Source: Lactobacillus sp. (GTDB lineage: Bacteria > Bacillota > Bacilli > Lactobacillales > Lactobacillaceae). Taken from it: a stretch of DNA of 64,000 nucleotides. Positions 15,985-25,266 of this stretch are shown here, one piece after another; position 1 is the stretch's first letter, and each line of letters starts with the position of its first letter. The position numbers and the translations under genes were made by a program. Location: assembly GCA_022651245.1 (NCBI GenBank), contig JALCQM010000003.1, forward strand, positions 1 through 64,000, read 5' to 3'. The notes beneath the pieces were generated by a model. That model was given only the letters and a program-made list of their open reading frames with translations. It was not told where the DNA came from and searched no databases.

Positions 15985-17058
15985 TTACTTGCGGTACATT
16001 TTAAATTCAAGGAAAAGGTCGTTATATAAACCGACTACGTTGGGATCAAGATCCTTATAGACTTCTGAGCGGCGAATAACCGCCTCGCTAGGATAAAACT
16101 GCTGATCATTGCGAACCGCTTTCGGCAACAACTTCTTTGCCGCCTGATTAGGCGTCGAATACCCCACGTACTCAGCATTTTGCGCGGCATTTTTAGGGGT
16201 CATCATGAAGTTTAAAAAGGCATAAATTGCTTTGAAATGCTTGGCCGTCTTCGGAATCACCAAGTTATCAAACCACAAGTTAGACCCTTCTGATGGCACG
16301 ATATAGTGCAAATGAGAATTCTCGGCCATCATATCCGCGGCCTCACCTGACCAATCAACGGCGATGGCAGCTTCGTTATCGGCCATATACATCTTGATTT
16401 CATCGGCAACCACTGCCTTGACGTTCGGTGCCAACTCATCTAATTTGCCCTTGGCCGCTTGCAACGTCGGCGCATCCGTCGTATTCATCGATTTGCCCAA
16501 GCTAACCAAGGAAAATCCAAGAATGTCTCGTGCCGAATCAACTAGCATAATATCATCACGATATTGCGGTTTCCATAAGTCGTCCCAATGCTGTATCTCA
16601 CCTGGGCGAACAAACTTATCGTTATAAACAATGCCTAAAGTTCCCCAAAAATATGGAATCGAGTAGCGGTTGTTCGGATCAAAACTGCGATTCATCACAT
16701 CAGGACTCATATTTTTCAGGCCCGTCAACTTGCTTTTATCAAGTGGAACCAACATATTGGCCTTTTTCATTTTCTCGATCATGTATTCTGATGGCACGGT
16801 CAGGTCATAATCCGTACCGCCTTGCTTGATTTTCGTGTACATCGCCTCATTCGAGTCGAAGGTCTCATAATTGACATGATAACCCGTTTGCTTTTCAAAC
16901 TTACTGATCAAGGCAGGGTCAATGTAATCACCCCAGTTATAAAGGTTCAACGTATTGTCACCAGTCGCACCTTGCGACTTTTGCAAATGCGCCGACCATA
17001 ACGCCAATCCAGCAACCGCAACAATGATCGCTGCCACAAGACTAATGAGTCGCTTCAT
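15985..17058 (-). CDS. potD: Spermidine/putrescine ABC transporter, substrate-binding protein
   Basis: About 357 aa from ATG 17058 (GAGG 9 bases upstream). The N-terminus is basic with one hydrophobic segment (MKRLISLVAAIIV...) but has no lipobox Cys. The protein is therefore probably held by an uncleaved helix or released by signal peptidase I rather than lipidated. LNLYNWGDYIDP opens the mature domain, the signature start of PotD/PotF proteins, and the polyamine-binding region continues with SNEAMYTKIKQGG, VPSEYMIEKM and SIPYFWGTLGI. It captures polyamines outside the cell and delivers them to PotBC. The start lies inside potC (17-bp overlap), so the two are translationally coupled. Confidence 0.92.
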   Translation of the reverse strand: MKRLISLVAAIIVAVAGLALWSAHLQKSQGATGDNTLNLYNWGDYIDPALISKFEKQTGYHVNYETFDSNEAMYTKIKQGGTDYDLTVPSEYMIEKMKKANMLVPLDKSKLTGLKNMSPDVMNRSFDPNNRYSIPYFWGTLGIVYNDKFVRPGEIQHWDDLWKPQYRDDIMLVDSARDILGFSLVSLGKSMNTTDAPTLQAAKGKLDELAPNVKAVVADEIKMYMADNEAAIAVDWSGEAADMMAENSHLHYIVPSEGSNLWFDNLVIPKTAKHFKAIYAFLNFMMTPKNAAQNAEYVGYSTPNQAAKKLLPKAVRNDQQFYPSEAVIRRSEVYKDLDPNVVGLYNDLFLEFKMYRK

Positions 17059-17872
17059 TGAGCTTCGCCTCACTTTCTGCCTTGTGCTTCGCTTTACGCG
17101 TTTGACTGCCTTGCTGGATAAAGTAATAACCGACCACTAGCAGCAAAGCAAAAATAAACATCACACCCGATAAAGCATTGATCTCCAAACTAATCCCTTG
17201 TCGCGCCCGCGCATAGATTTCGACCGCCAACGTTGAAAACCCGTTACCGGTGACAAAAAACGTGACCGCAAAATCATCCAATGAATACGTAAAAGCCATA
17301 AAAAAGCCGCTTAAGATCCCTGGGGTGATGAACGGTACCACGACTCGCGATAAAATCTGCGCGTTGGTACTGCCGAGATCCCGTGCTGCATCAAGCATCG
17401 ATTGTCGCATTTCCTGCAGCTTCGGCAATACCATCAAGACAACGATCGGAATCGAAAACGCGATGTGACTCATCAAAACCGAACCAAAGCCCAGTGGGAT
17501 CTTCAACGCCGTGTAAAAAATCAAGAAACTGGCGCCAATAATGACATCGGGGCTAACCATCAAGATGTTATTCAGGGACAACACCGTATTTTTAACAAAC
17601 GGTCGCGACGTCCGGTGAATCGCCAAGGCCCCAAGTGTCCCAATAGTCGTCGCGATTAAACTCGACAACAACGCTAACAACAAGGTATCAATGACGATTT
17701 GGATCATACGGGTATCGGCGAATAAGGCGGCATAGTGCGCCCACGTAAACCCGTGATAATGATTCATCGCATCGCCTTCAGAGAATGAATAAAAGATTAA
17801 ATAGACGATCGGAACGTATAAGATCACGAATACTAAGAATAAATAGAGGTTTGACCACTTAAACTTTTTCAT
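17042..17872 (-). CDS. potC: Spermidine/putrescine ABC transporter, permease
   Basis: About 276 aa starting MKKFKWSN at 17872 with a GGGGG stretch upstream; an ATG at 17899 is possible but less well placed. Six membrane helices. The cytoplasmic EAA loop ARDLGSTNAQILSRVVVPF, about residues 170-188, docks on the PotA ATPase. It forms the channel with PotB. The start overlaps the end of potB by 14 bp and the end overlaps potD. Confidence 0.92.
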   Translation of the reverse strand: MKKFKWSNLYLFLVFVILYVPIVYLIFYSFSEGDAMNHYHGFTWAHYAALFADTRMIQIVIDTLLLALLSSLIATTIGTLGALAIHRTSRPFVKNTVLSLNNILMVSPDVIIGASFLIFYTALKIPLGFGSVLMSHIAFSIPIVVLMVLPKLQEMRQSMLDAARDLGSTNAQILSRVVVPFITPGILSGFFMAFTYSLDDFAVTFFVTGNGFSTLAVEIYARARQGISLEINALSGVMFIFALLLVVGYYFIQQGSQTRKAKHKAESEAKLNEATH

Positions 17873-18683
17873 GTGCGCGCCCCCGCTTCTTTCGCTCACC
17901 CGTTAAGAACATGATAATCACCATCGCCACGATCAAAACCACACCGATGGTTGAGCCCATCCCCCAATTCATCGTCACTAAGAAGTGCTCTTCGATTGCG
18001 GTCCCCAGCGTGATCACACGGTTCCCACCGATCAACCGAGTTAGCATGAACAACGAAAGCGAAGGGATGAAGACGGCTTGGACCCCGGACTTCACGCCAG
18101 AGATTGTCAACGGCCAAATGACCTTGGTAAAAGTTTGCCACCACTTGGCACCTAGGTCCCGACTGGCATTCACGAAGCTTTCATTCAACTCTTCAATCCC
18201 ATTAAAAATAGGGAGGATCATGAATGGTATCTCAATATAGCTGGCAACAAAGATAAACGAAAAATCCGTGAATAAGAACTGTTTGGGGCCGATTCCCAGC
18301 ATACTTAAGAAGGTGTTGATGCCACCATTTTGGCTAAAAATACCGATAAAGGCATACGCCTTAAGCAACAGGTTGATCCAAGTGGGCAAAATGATCAGCA
18401 ACAACCATAGCTGCTTATGCTTGGTGTAATGCAAAAGGTACGCTGTTGGATACGAAATGATCAAGGTGAATGCAGTAATTAAAAAGGCATACCACACTGA
18501 ATTGAACGTCATCAAAATATACGTGCCAGAGCTAAAATACGTTTGATAATTGGCCAAGGTCACGTGTCCATTGATATCAAAAAAGCTTTGGTAAATGATC
18601 AAGACGACCGGCGCGATCACGAAAAGCGCTAGCCACAGCCCATACGGCACGTAAAACGCCATGTTGGTCCTGTTTTTTGTCAC
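17859..18683 (-). CDS. potB: Spermidine/putrescine ABC transporter, permease
   Basis: 274 aa with a GTG start (AGGAGG 8 bases upstream, partly inside the potA stop region). Six hydrophobic helices, with the EAA loop ASRDLGAKWWQTFTKVIWP near residues 172-190. It forms the permease heterodimer with PotC. The TLIISYPTAYLLHY segment is typical of PotB-type polyamine permeases. Located 12 bp after potA in the operon. Confidence 0.92.
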   Translation of the reverse strand: MTKNRTNMAFYVPYGLWLALFVIAPVVLIIYQSFFDINGHVTLANYQTYFSSGTYILMTFNSVWYAFLITAFTLIISYPTAYLLHYTKHKQLWLLLIILPTWINLLLKAYAFIGIFSQNGGINTFLSMLGIGPKQFLFTDFSFIFVASYIEIPFMILPIFNGIEELNESFVNASRDLGAKWWQTFTKVIWPLTISGVKSGVQAVFIPSLSLFMLTRLIGGNRVITLGTAIEEHFLVTMNWGMGSTIGVVLIVAMVIIMFLTGERKKRGRAHEKV

Positions 18684-18695
18684 GCGTTTTTCCTC

Positions 18696-19790
18696 CTAGT
18701 CGCCTTCATAACTTTCCAGCCGCGCGTCGAAATCCTCTTCCGACTCATTAAGTCGCATCACGTGGATGTCTTCTGCATCGAAGGTCAGCCCTACCGTCTC
18801 ACCATCAACAGCCGGATTCGTCGAATGGATCAGCCACTCATTATTCAACCGATCGTAAGCCACGATCTCATAATAATCACCACGGAATAATTGGGTATCC
18901 ACTTTCACCTGCACCTTACCCGCATCCTGCGCGGTGATATCCAAGTCTTCTGGTCGCAAAACCACTTCGACCGGTTCGTTGGCCCGCATCCCAGCATCGG
19001 CGCATTCAAAAGTCTTCCCATTGAACTCGACTTGATAATCCGCAATCATGTGGCCCGCCACAATATTACTTTCCCCAATGAAATCAGCAACGAAGTGATT
19101 AATGGGCTCGTCATAAATATCGACTGGCGTCCCGCTCTGCTGTACTTCACCATCATTCATCACGAAGATCTCATCAGATAAAGCCAACGCTTCTTCTTGA
19201 TCATGCGTCACGAATAAGAATGTGATGCCTAAGCGTTGCTGTAGTTCGCGTAACTCATACTGCATGTCTTTACGTAACTTGGCATCCAGCGCTGACAGCG
19301 GCTCATCCAGTAATAAGACGGCCGGCTCCAATACAATCGCCCGTGCGATCGCGACGCGCTGTTGCTGACCACCAGATAGTTCTGAAATTTCCCGGTCGCC
19401 GTAACCAGCCAAGCGCACCATTTTTAAGGCAGACTCAACACGTTCGCCGATTTCTTTTTTTGGCTTTTTTTGAATCCGCAATCCGTACGCGACGTTTTCG
19501 AAAACATTCATGTGCGGAAACAAGGCGTAGTCCTGGAAGACGGTGTTGACCTTGCGCTTATTGGCTGGCACGTCATTGATTGACTGGCCATCGAATAACA
19601 CATTGCCTTCACTGACGTCTAAAAATCCGGCAATTGCGCGTAAAATCGTGGTCTTACCACTACCACTCGGTCCTAGTAAGGTATAAAACTTGCCTTGCTC
19701 GATTTCGATGTTGATGTCTTTAAGCACCACGGTATCCCCGTAACGCTTGCTCACGTGCTGTAACTCAATGATCGTATGACTCACGGTCAA
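18696..19790 (-). CDS. potA: Spermidine/putrescine ABC transporter, ATPase
   Basis: 364 aa. Walker A GPSGSGKT at residues 40-47, signature LSGGQQQ at 138-144, Walker B LLLDEP near 159-164, switch His in [10 protein letters not shown], and a C-terminal TOBE domain (about 280-345) as in other polyamine/spermidine ATPases. It powers PotBCD import. The start is ambiguous: a TTG at 19790 (4 bases after AAGGGGG) or a GTG at 19784 (10 bases after it). First transporter gene of the operon, 31 bp downstream of the XRE-cupin regulator. Confidence 0.92.
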   Translation of the reverse strand: MTVSHTIIELQHVSKRYGDTVVLKDINIEIEQGKFYTLLGPSGSGKTTILRAIAGFLDVSEGNVLFDGQSINDVPANKRKVNTVFQDYALFPHMNVFENVAYGLRIQKKPKKEIGERVESALKMVRLAGYGDREISELSGGQQQRVAIARAIVLEPAVLLLDEPLSALDAKLRKDMQYELRELQQRLGITFLFVTHDQEEALALSDEIFVMNDGEVQQSGTPVDIYDEPINHFVADFIGESNIVAGHMIADYQVEFNGKTFECADAGMRANEPVEVVLRPEDLDITAQDAGKVQVKVDTQLFRGDYYEIVAYDRLNNEWLIHSTNPAVDGETVGLTFDAEDIHVMRLNESEEDFDARLESYEGD

Positions 19791-19821
19791 ACTTCCCCCT
19801 TTATTTCCTACCTGACATTAT

Positions 19822-20361
19822 TTAAAGGTAAGACGCTGTGGCAACCAGCAAGATCTCGGATTTTCCCGTTGCCGCGTTTTGAATTCGGTGTTGCTTTGTC
19901 GCATGAAAATAAATGGTTTCCCCTTTTTTAGCTTGATATTCTCGCTCGCCCAACCATAATCGCACCCGGCCTGAGACCACGTAGATAAATGTCTCAGCAG
20001 GGCTGGGCTCAAAAGTCTTGAACTCCCCCTTTGCTCGAAACGTGATTTGAACCGGTTCCATCTCGTTCTCATTGCTTTCAGGGACTAACCACCGTAACTG
20101 GTAGCCACGTTCCTCATCAACGTAATCAATCTGGTCTGCACGGGTATAAACTAACTGCTGATTAGGTTCTTCACTAAAAAACTCTGCTGGCGTCTGCCCT
20201 AGAACACTCAGCAAATCAAAAAAAGTCTCCATAGACGGCGAACTTTGGTTATGCTCAAGCTGTGAAATATAGCCTTTACTTAAGTCTGTGCGTTCCCCCA
20301 ACTCTTCTTGCGTTAAATTCTTTCGCATCCGTAGATTACGGATTTTTTGGCCAATATCCAT
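19822..20361 (-). CDS. XRE-cupin transcriptional regulator of the pot operon
   Basis: 179 aa from ATG 20361, which has GGAGG 5 bases upstream; the ATG at 20373 has none. An N-terminal HTH_3 domain (residues 5-60, LTQEELGERTDLSKGYISQLE in two helices) is joined to a C-terminal cupin barrel (about 105-175, FIYVVSGRVRLWLGE, then H-x-Q/R-like TKQHRIQN). XRE-cupin proteins such as PuuR sense small ligands, often polyamines or osmolytes. As the first gene of the potABCD transcript it is very likely an autoregulated polyamine-responsive repressor; the ligand is inferred from position. Confidence 0.88.
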   Translation of the reverse strand: MDIGQKIRNLRMRKNLTQEELGERTDLSKGYISQLEHNQSSPSMETFFDLLSVLGQTPAEFFSEEPNQQLVYTRADQIDYVDEERGYQLRWLVPESNENEMEPVQITFRAKGEFKTFEPSPAETFIYVVSGRVRLWLGEREYQAKKGETIYFHATKQHRIQNAATGKSEILLVATASYL

Positions 20362-20531
20362 ACCCGCCTCCAATCGTTAAGTTCACTTAAACTAAACTAA
20401 AAGTTTAATACCAAGCATCTATTATAAAGGCTGCCGACACAATTACAAGCACTTCTCGCTAAAAATTTTATGGCCTTGTGATTAAAAGTTAACAACCGGC
20501 GCAACCTAGCTGCTCCTGACTGTATTGTAAA

Positions 20532-20569
20532 ACCCCCTGCAAATCCTAGGTTCAGGTTTTGCAGGGGGT
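20532..20569. terminator. Terminator of the CPA1 antiporter gene
   Basis: 12-bp perfect arms (ACCCCCTGCAAA / TTTGCAGGGGGT) 30 bp beyond the antiporter stop. The T-tract is short on the minus strand (TTTTAC), so strength rests on the GC-rich stem. Confidence 0.65.
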
Positions 20570-20598
20570 GGTTACGGCGTCTATCTCAACCTTTAAAC

Positions 20599-22689
20599 TT
20601 AAACTTCTTCAACGGTCATCGCCGCCGCATTCTCAGTATAGTTCACGGTTTGACTCAATTGCTGGGACATCCCGTTGGTAATGTAGCCTTGCTCTAGCAG
20701 TTCGTGGATCGCAGCGCGCTCTGCAGCCAATGCGATTGCTCGCAGTCGTTGCAGCTGAGTTTCATACTGCGTGCTTTTATGTTGCGTGATTGCTTTGACG
20801 CTCGCGATGCGATTACGGTACTGGACGATTAAGGCATAGATCACTTGGCGATTATACGGGTGGTGACGCTGCTCAGGTTGTTTTAAATAAGCTGACAGAT
20901 GTTTTAGTCCGCCCTTGGCCAGCGTCTTTTCTAAGTCGAGCCGTTCCTGATACCCCGCTTTACTCTGGCGGCGAATACCCAAGAATTTAAGGCCACCACG
21001 GCTAAGCGTTAAGCGCCAGCGGGCCATGTGCATCTGCAAGGTCGGCTTACCCGAATGCGCCAACATGGTGTCAATATCGGCTTGCTTTTGGCGTAACCGC
21101 TTAGCCATCCGCGTATATACTTGCGGTGACAACGTCTCCTTGACTGCTGACAAAGCATCTAATTCACCTGTCAAGCCAATTCGCCGCAGTGTCAATTCAT
21201 CACGAACTAACGGTGGAACCGCGTCTTCGCTCGTATCCGCCGCCAAGTCCAGCCGACGAATCAAGATCTGGTATTCGCCAATCAGATCCAGGACTGGTTT
21301 TTGATTACCTTCTCGCCGCTCACTTTCAAGCCTGCGAACCGCCATTTGGTACAAAAAGCGCTGCGCTTGCGCCTGCGTCAACAAGCGCGGGGCGGCTGCC
21401 ACTTCGTCAGAATCTTCGCTACTATCCGCCGAAACAGCTGATCCTCGTAAGGTCAACGGCGTCCGCGTCTTGGTAAACAACGGCAAGCCAATGACCGCAA
21501 CGACAAGGCTTAATACCACAAACCCTGCCGCAATAAACAACATTAAATGCCGCTCAGGAAATGCTCTCCCATCTGCCAAAGTCAGCGGTACGGCCAAAAC
21601 CCCGACTAGCGTGATCGCCCCACGGACTCCGGAAAGACCGCTCAGTATGGCAGTTTTGAAGTTAGCTTGTGGCAAGTGGCCAATCACCTGATAGCCATAC
21701 ACCCACGCAATTCGCAAGGCTAAAACGACCAGGTAAACTAAGACCACATCGAGTAGGGCCTGACCAGTATTGACGTCTCGAGCAACGATGGTTTGGTGCA
21801 TTGCCACGGGTAACTCAATGCCTAGAATTAAGAAGATGATCCCATTCAAGACATACACGACAATATCCCAAGTCCGCTCTGAGACGATCCGCAACTCTGG
21901 CAAGGCGGCGATATACCGGTTCCCCCGGGCATTATTGAGTAGTCCGGCAACCACGACCGCAATGACACCTGAAGCGTGCAAGCCTTCGTCGACGAGCAAA
22001 TAAATCACCAGCGGCGTGACTAATTGCATGACGGTATGCAAGATCACATCATTGAGCCCTTGCTGTAACAACCAGACCCGTAGTAGGTTAATCATTGCCA
22101 TCAACAACGCCCCTGCCACTGCCCCAACCACTGCCACGAAGAAAAAGTCGCCAATGGCCTTAGTGGCCACGAAACTTCCCGTCACAGTGGCGGCGATCCC
22201 ATACTTAAAGCCGATCAGTCCACTAGCGTCATTGATCAAACTCTCTCCACTGACGAGGTGTAAAATACTTTTCGGTAACCGGACACGCTGCGCAATGCTT
22301 TGCACGGCGATTGGGTCAGTTGGACTCAAGATTGCCGCCAATGCCAGCGAAGCAGCTAACGGTAAGCTTGGAATCAACCAATGAATAAAATAGCCGCCGA
22401 TAAAGGTCGTCGCAAAAACCAAGAAGATCGCATTACCAATGATTGGTCCGCGTAGTGCCCACAATTCTCGCTTTGGAAAATGCCGGCCATCATTAAATAG
22501 CAACGGCGCCGTGAATAACAGCATGAACCAATCCGTTTCCATTTCGATCTTGACCTTGAACACTAACGCCACCATCAACCCCAAGGCGGCTTGAATCAGT
22601 GATACCGGAATGGCCACGGCATAGTGGCTGATAATGTTAGAGGCGATCACCAAGGTTAGTAATAATAAGACCGCTTCGAGTAGGTGCAT
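20599..22689 (-). CDS. Na+/H+ antiporter, CPA1 (NhaP/YvgP-like)
   Basis: 696 aa. About 12 membrane helices fill residues 1-410. Hallmarks of CPA1 exchangers include LSPTDPIAV at about residues 123-131 and GESLINDASGL at about 148-158, with the ion-binding Asn-Asp pair. A long, charged cytoplasmic tail (about 430-690) is predicted largely helical. AGGAGG is 6 bases before ATG 22689. It exports Na+ (or K+) in exchange for H+. It sits 11 bp downstream of murB on the same strand and may be cotranscribed with it. Confidence 0.9.
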   Translation of the reverse strand: MHLLEAVLLLLTLVIASNIISHYAVAIPVSLIQAALGLMVALVFKVKIEMETDWFMLLFTAPLLFNDGRHFPKRELWALRGPIIGNAIFLVFATTFIGGYFIHWLIPSLPLAASLALAAILSPTDPIAVQSIAQRVRLPKSILHLVSGESLINDASGLIGFKYGIAATVTGSFVATKAIGDFFFVAVVGAVAGALLMAMINLLRVWLLQQGLNDVILHTVMQLVTPLVIYLLVDEGLHASGVIAVVVAGLLNNARGNRYIAALPELRIVSERTWDIVVYVLNGIIFLILGIELPVAMHQTIVARDVNTGQALLDVVLVYLVVLALRIAWVYGYQVIGHLPQANFKTAILSGLSGVRGAITLVGVLAVPLTLADGRAFPERHLMLFIAAGFVVLSLVVAVIGLPLFTKTRTPLTLRGSAVSADSSEDSDEVAAAPRLLTQAQAQRFLYQMAVRRLESERREGNQKPVLDLIGEYQILIRRLDLAADTSEDAVPPLVRDELTLRRIGLTGELDALSAVKETLSPQVYTRMAKRLRQKQADIDTMLAHSGKPTLQMHMARWRLTLSRGGLKFLGIRRQSKAGYQERLDLEKTLAKGGLKHLSAYLKQPEQRHHPYNRQVIYALIVQYRNRIASVKAITQHKSTQYETQLQRLRAIALAAERAAIHELLEQGYITNGMSQQLSQTVNYTENAAAMTVEEV

Positions 22690-22700
22690 CCTGTACCTCC

Positions 22701-23597
22701 TTATTGATCCTCGCCGATAATTCGAACCTCCGGCTCCAGTTGGACCGCAAATTGTGCCGCCACTTCTTGTTGAACCAGGTGGATCATCGCCAGGTAATCT
22801 GTCGCCGTTGCACCACCAATATTCACGATGAAGCCTGCATGCTTCGGCGAAATCTGGGCACCACCGATCACATGTCCTTGTAATCCTGCCTTTTGAATCA
22901 ACGGCCCAACAAAATAACCAACTGGCCGTTTAAACACTGAGCCACAAGATGGCAGTTCCAACGGTTGCTTAGCCGCCCTTAAGGCGTTAAGATGATCCAT
23001 CTCTTCGCGAATCGCAACTGGCTCCCCCGCGTGTAACCCGAAAGTGGCGCTAACCACGATATCTCCGGTATCTTGCACCCGTGAGTGGCGGTACGTAAAT
23101 GCCATCTCCTTGGTTGTATAGGTCTTTAGTTCACCGGCTCGCGTTAGCACCGTCGCAGAGCGCAAGCAATCTTGCACCTCACCACCATACGCACCAGCGT
23201 TCATAAAGACCGCACCACCAACTGAACCGGGGATCCCAGCCGCGAACTCCAAGCCGCTCAACCCAGCTTGATAAGCCGCTTCACTAGCATCGATTAACCG
23301 CGCGCCTGCTTGTGCTGTCACAGTATCAGTCGTGGCCGTGATGGTTTTCATTGCCGTCAAAATAATCACTAATCCCCGAATGCCACCATCTTTAACAATC
23401 AAATTCGAGGCATTCCCAATCACCGTTAATGGTAATTTCTGAATCCGCGCATACGCCAACAAGGCTTCCACTTCGGCAATCGTCTTAGGAAAAGCTAAAG
23501 TATCAGCCGGGCCACCCGTTTTAGTAAAGGTATAGTTGGCTAATGGTTCATCATGCATCAATTGAATTCCTTCTAGTGCAGACACATCGGCTGCCAC
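22701..23597 (-). CDS. murB: UDP-N-acetylenolpyruvoylglucosamine reductase
   Basis: 298 aa with a GTG start (AGAGG 10 bases upstream). It reduces UDP-GlcNAc-enolpyruvate to UDP-MurNAc with FAD and NADPH in peptidoglycan precursor synthesis. FAD-domain segments are VIGNASNLIV and GIPGSVGGAVFMNAGAYGGE. SCGSVFKRP carries the catalytic Ser, and LEPEVRIIG near the C-terminus carries the catalytic Glu. The length and the missing extra loop match the short Gram-positive form. First gene of a probable pair with the antiporter; divergent from exoA. Confidence 0.95.
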   Translation of the reverse strand: MAADVSALEGIQLMHDEPLANYTFTKTGGPADTLAFPKTIAEVEALLAYARIQKLPLTVIGNASNLIVKDGGIRGLVIILTAMKTITATTDTVTAQAGARLIDASEAAYQAGLSGLEFAAGIPGSVGGAVFMNAGAYGGEVQDCLRSATVLTRAGELKTYTTKEMAFTYRHSRVQDTGDIVVSATFGLHAGEPVAIREEMDHLNALRAAKQPLELPSCGSVFKRPVGYFVGPLIQKAGLQGHVIGGAQISPKHAGFIVNIGGATATDYLAMIHLVQQEVAAQFAVQLEPEVRIIGEDQ

Positions 23598-23696
23598 ATC
23601 ATCAAATCCTCTCTAAATTGAACTCGGATTTATTTTATCACAATTGTCGTTAATGGTTTTCTCTTGTACACTAGAGAAGATTGAAGGAGGCCCACG

Positions 23697-24464
23697 ATGA
23701 AATTCATTTCCTGGAATGTTAATGGTCTACGCGCCGTCTTAAAAAAAGACTTCGACAACACGTTCAAAACCTTAGACGCCGACTGGTTTTGCTTACAAGA
23801 AACTAAGATGCAAGCAGGACAAGCAACTGTCGACACCCCTGGCTATTATCAGTACTTCAACTATGCCGAACGTAAAGGCTATTCCGGTACGGCAGTTTTT
23901 ACGAAACACAAACCGGATAACGTCACTTACGGTATCGGCACGCCCGAGTTTGATGATGAAGGCCGCGTAATCACGTTAGAGTACCCCAACTTTTACTTGA
24001 TCACGGTTTACACCCCAAACTCCGGAGGCGAACTCAAACGACTGCAATACCGCCAAAGTTGGGATACGGCTTTTCAAGCCTATACCGAAGCCCTAGCCGC
24101 CAAAAAGCCGCTGGTTTACTGTGGCGATCTTAACGTTGCCCACAACCCGATCGACCTGAAAAACCCGACCTCGAATCATCACAATGCCGGCTTCACCGAT
24201 GAAGAGCGACAAGACTTTACTCGCCAACTCAACGCGGGTTTCATCGATACTTTCCGCCACTTTTACCCCGATCAAGAGGATATCTATTCATGGTGGAGCT
24301 ATCGGTTTGGGGCGCGTAGTCGTAACGCGGGTTGGCGTATTGACTATTTTGTCGCCTCTGAGCACTTCGTCGATTACATCAAAGACGCGAAGATTCACAC
24401 TGAGATTCTTGGTAGTGATCATTGCCCTGTAGAACTCATCACGAAGAACCTTTTAGGAGACTGA
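23697..24464 (+). CDS. exoA: Exodeoxyribonuclease III / AP endonuclease
   Basis: 255 aa. SWNVNGLRA (Asn7), LQETK (Glu35), YCGDLNVAH, and GSDHCPV with His242 form the active site of the exonuclease III/APE1 family. It incises abasic sites and trims 3' ends in base-excision repair. GGAGG is 6 bases before ATG 23697. The stop is one base away from the next start, so it is cotranscribed with the DEDDh exonuclease. Confidence 0.95.
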   Translation: MKFISWNVNGLRAVLKKDFDNTFKTLDADWFCLQETKMQAGQATVDTPGYYQYFNYAERKGYSGTAVFTKHKPDNVTYGIGTPEFDDEGRVITLEYPNFYLITVYTPNSGGELKRLQYRQSWDTAFQAYTEALAAKKPLVYCGDLNVAHNPIDLKNPTSNHHNAGFTDEERQDFTRQLNAGFIDTFRHFYPDQEDIYSWWSYRFGARSRNAGWRIDYFVASEHFVDYIKDAKIHTEILGSDHCPVELITKNLLGD

Positions 24465-24465
24465 T

Positions 24466-24999
24466 ATGGACTTCATTGCTATGGATTACGAAACGGCCAA
24501 CGCCAAGCGTGCCTCTGCTTGCTCGGTCGCATTAGTCGTCGTCGAAAATAGTCAGATTGTTGACAGCTTCTATTCGCTGATCGACCCCGAAGTTGAATTT
24601 GCTGGCCGTAATATCCAGGTACATGGCATCACACCACAAATGGTCGCTGGTGCACCAACGTTTCCTGATATCTGGCCACATATCCAGCATTTTTTCACGG
24701 ATAGCCGCATCGTCACTGCCCACAATGCACCGTTCGACGTCTCGGTGTTGCGCCGTAGCCTCGAACGCTACGGCCTACTTGCCCCACATTACCAAGTCAT
24801 CGATACCCTCAAAACATCGCGCGCCTTGCTTCCAGGGCTCGCAAATTATCAACTCAATACGGTTAGAGCTGCTATGCAGATTCCGCTTGAGCACCATCAC
24901 AACGCCTTAGAAGATAGTTATGCCTGTGCCCGGATCCTTCTCGGCCAAGCGCAACGATTCGGCGTTGACCGCCTTAATGCTTGGCTAAAAGCAGCTTAA
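24466..24999 (+). CDS. DEDDh 3'-5' exonuclease (DnaQ-like)
   Basis: 177 aa containing essentially one exonuclease domain. The metal-ligand motifs are complete: AMDYETAN (Asp7, Glu9), HNAPFDVSVL, and HHNALEDSYA (His and Asp of Exo III-epsilon type). It lacks the extra domains of PolC or DinG and is about the size of stand-alone epsilon-like proteins. It probably degrades single-stranded DNA or RNA 3' ends. It starts one base after the exoA stop with AGGAG inside the end of exoA, so it is translationally coupled to a repair enzyme. Confidence 0.88.
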   Translation: MDFIAMDYETANAKRASACSVALVVVENSQIVDSFYSLIDPEVEFAGRNIQVHGITPQMVAGAPTFPDIWPHIQHFFTDSRIVTAHNAPFDVSVLRRSLERYGLLAPHYQVIDTLKTSRALLPGLANYQLNTVRAAMQIPLEHHHNALEDSYACARILLGQAQRFGVDRLNAWLKAA

Positions 25000-25049
25000 C
25001 TGAATCATCCCCAAAAGGCTGAGCCATGTGCTTCACCCATAGTCTAAGT

Positions 25050-25098
25050 GCCCTCGTTCCAGATTCTTTCCTAGAATCGCGGTGCAAGGGCGTTCTTT
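25050..25098 (+). terminator. Terminator of exoA and the DEDDh exonuclease gene
   Basis: Imperfect hairpin with outer GCCCT/AGGGC and inner GATTCT/AGAATC pairings, then GTTCTTTTG. 50 bp past the stop codon. Confidence 0.55.
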
Positions 25099-25266
25099 TG
25101 TGGATTTTGCCTGGGACACGATTATTGATACCCTATTTTCTTTTTTACTGTACGGCTTCCGATGAACCCGCCATAACATGCTACGGCTTCGCCAAACATC
25201 AGCCTTAGCAGTGACTTTAGACGTGGTACAATGTATGCTAATGCTTATATGAAAGAAGACTAAATC

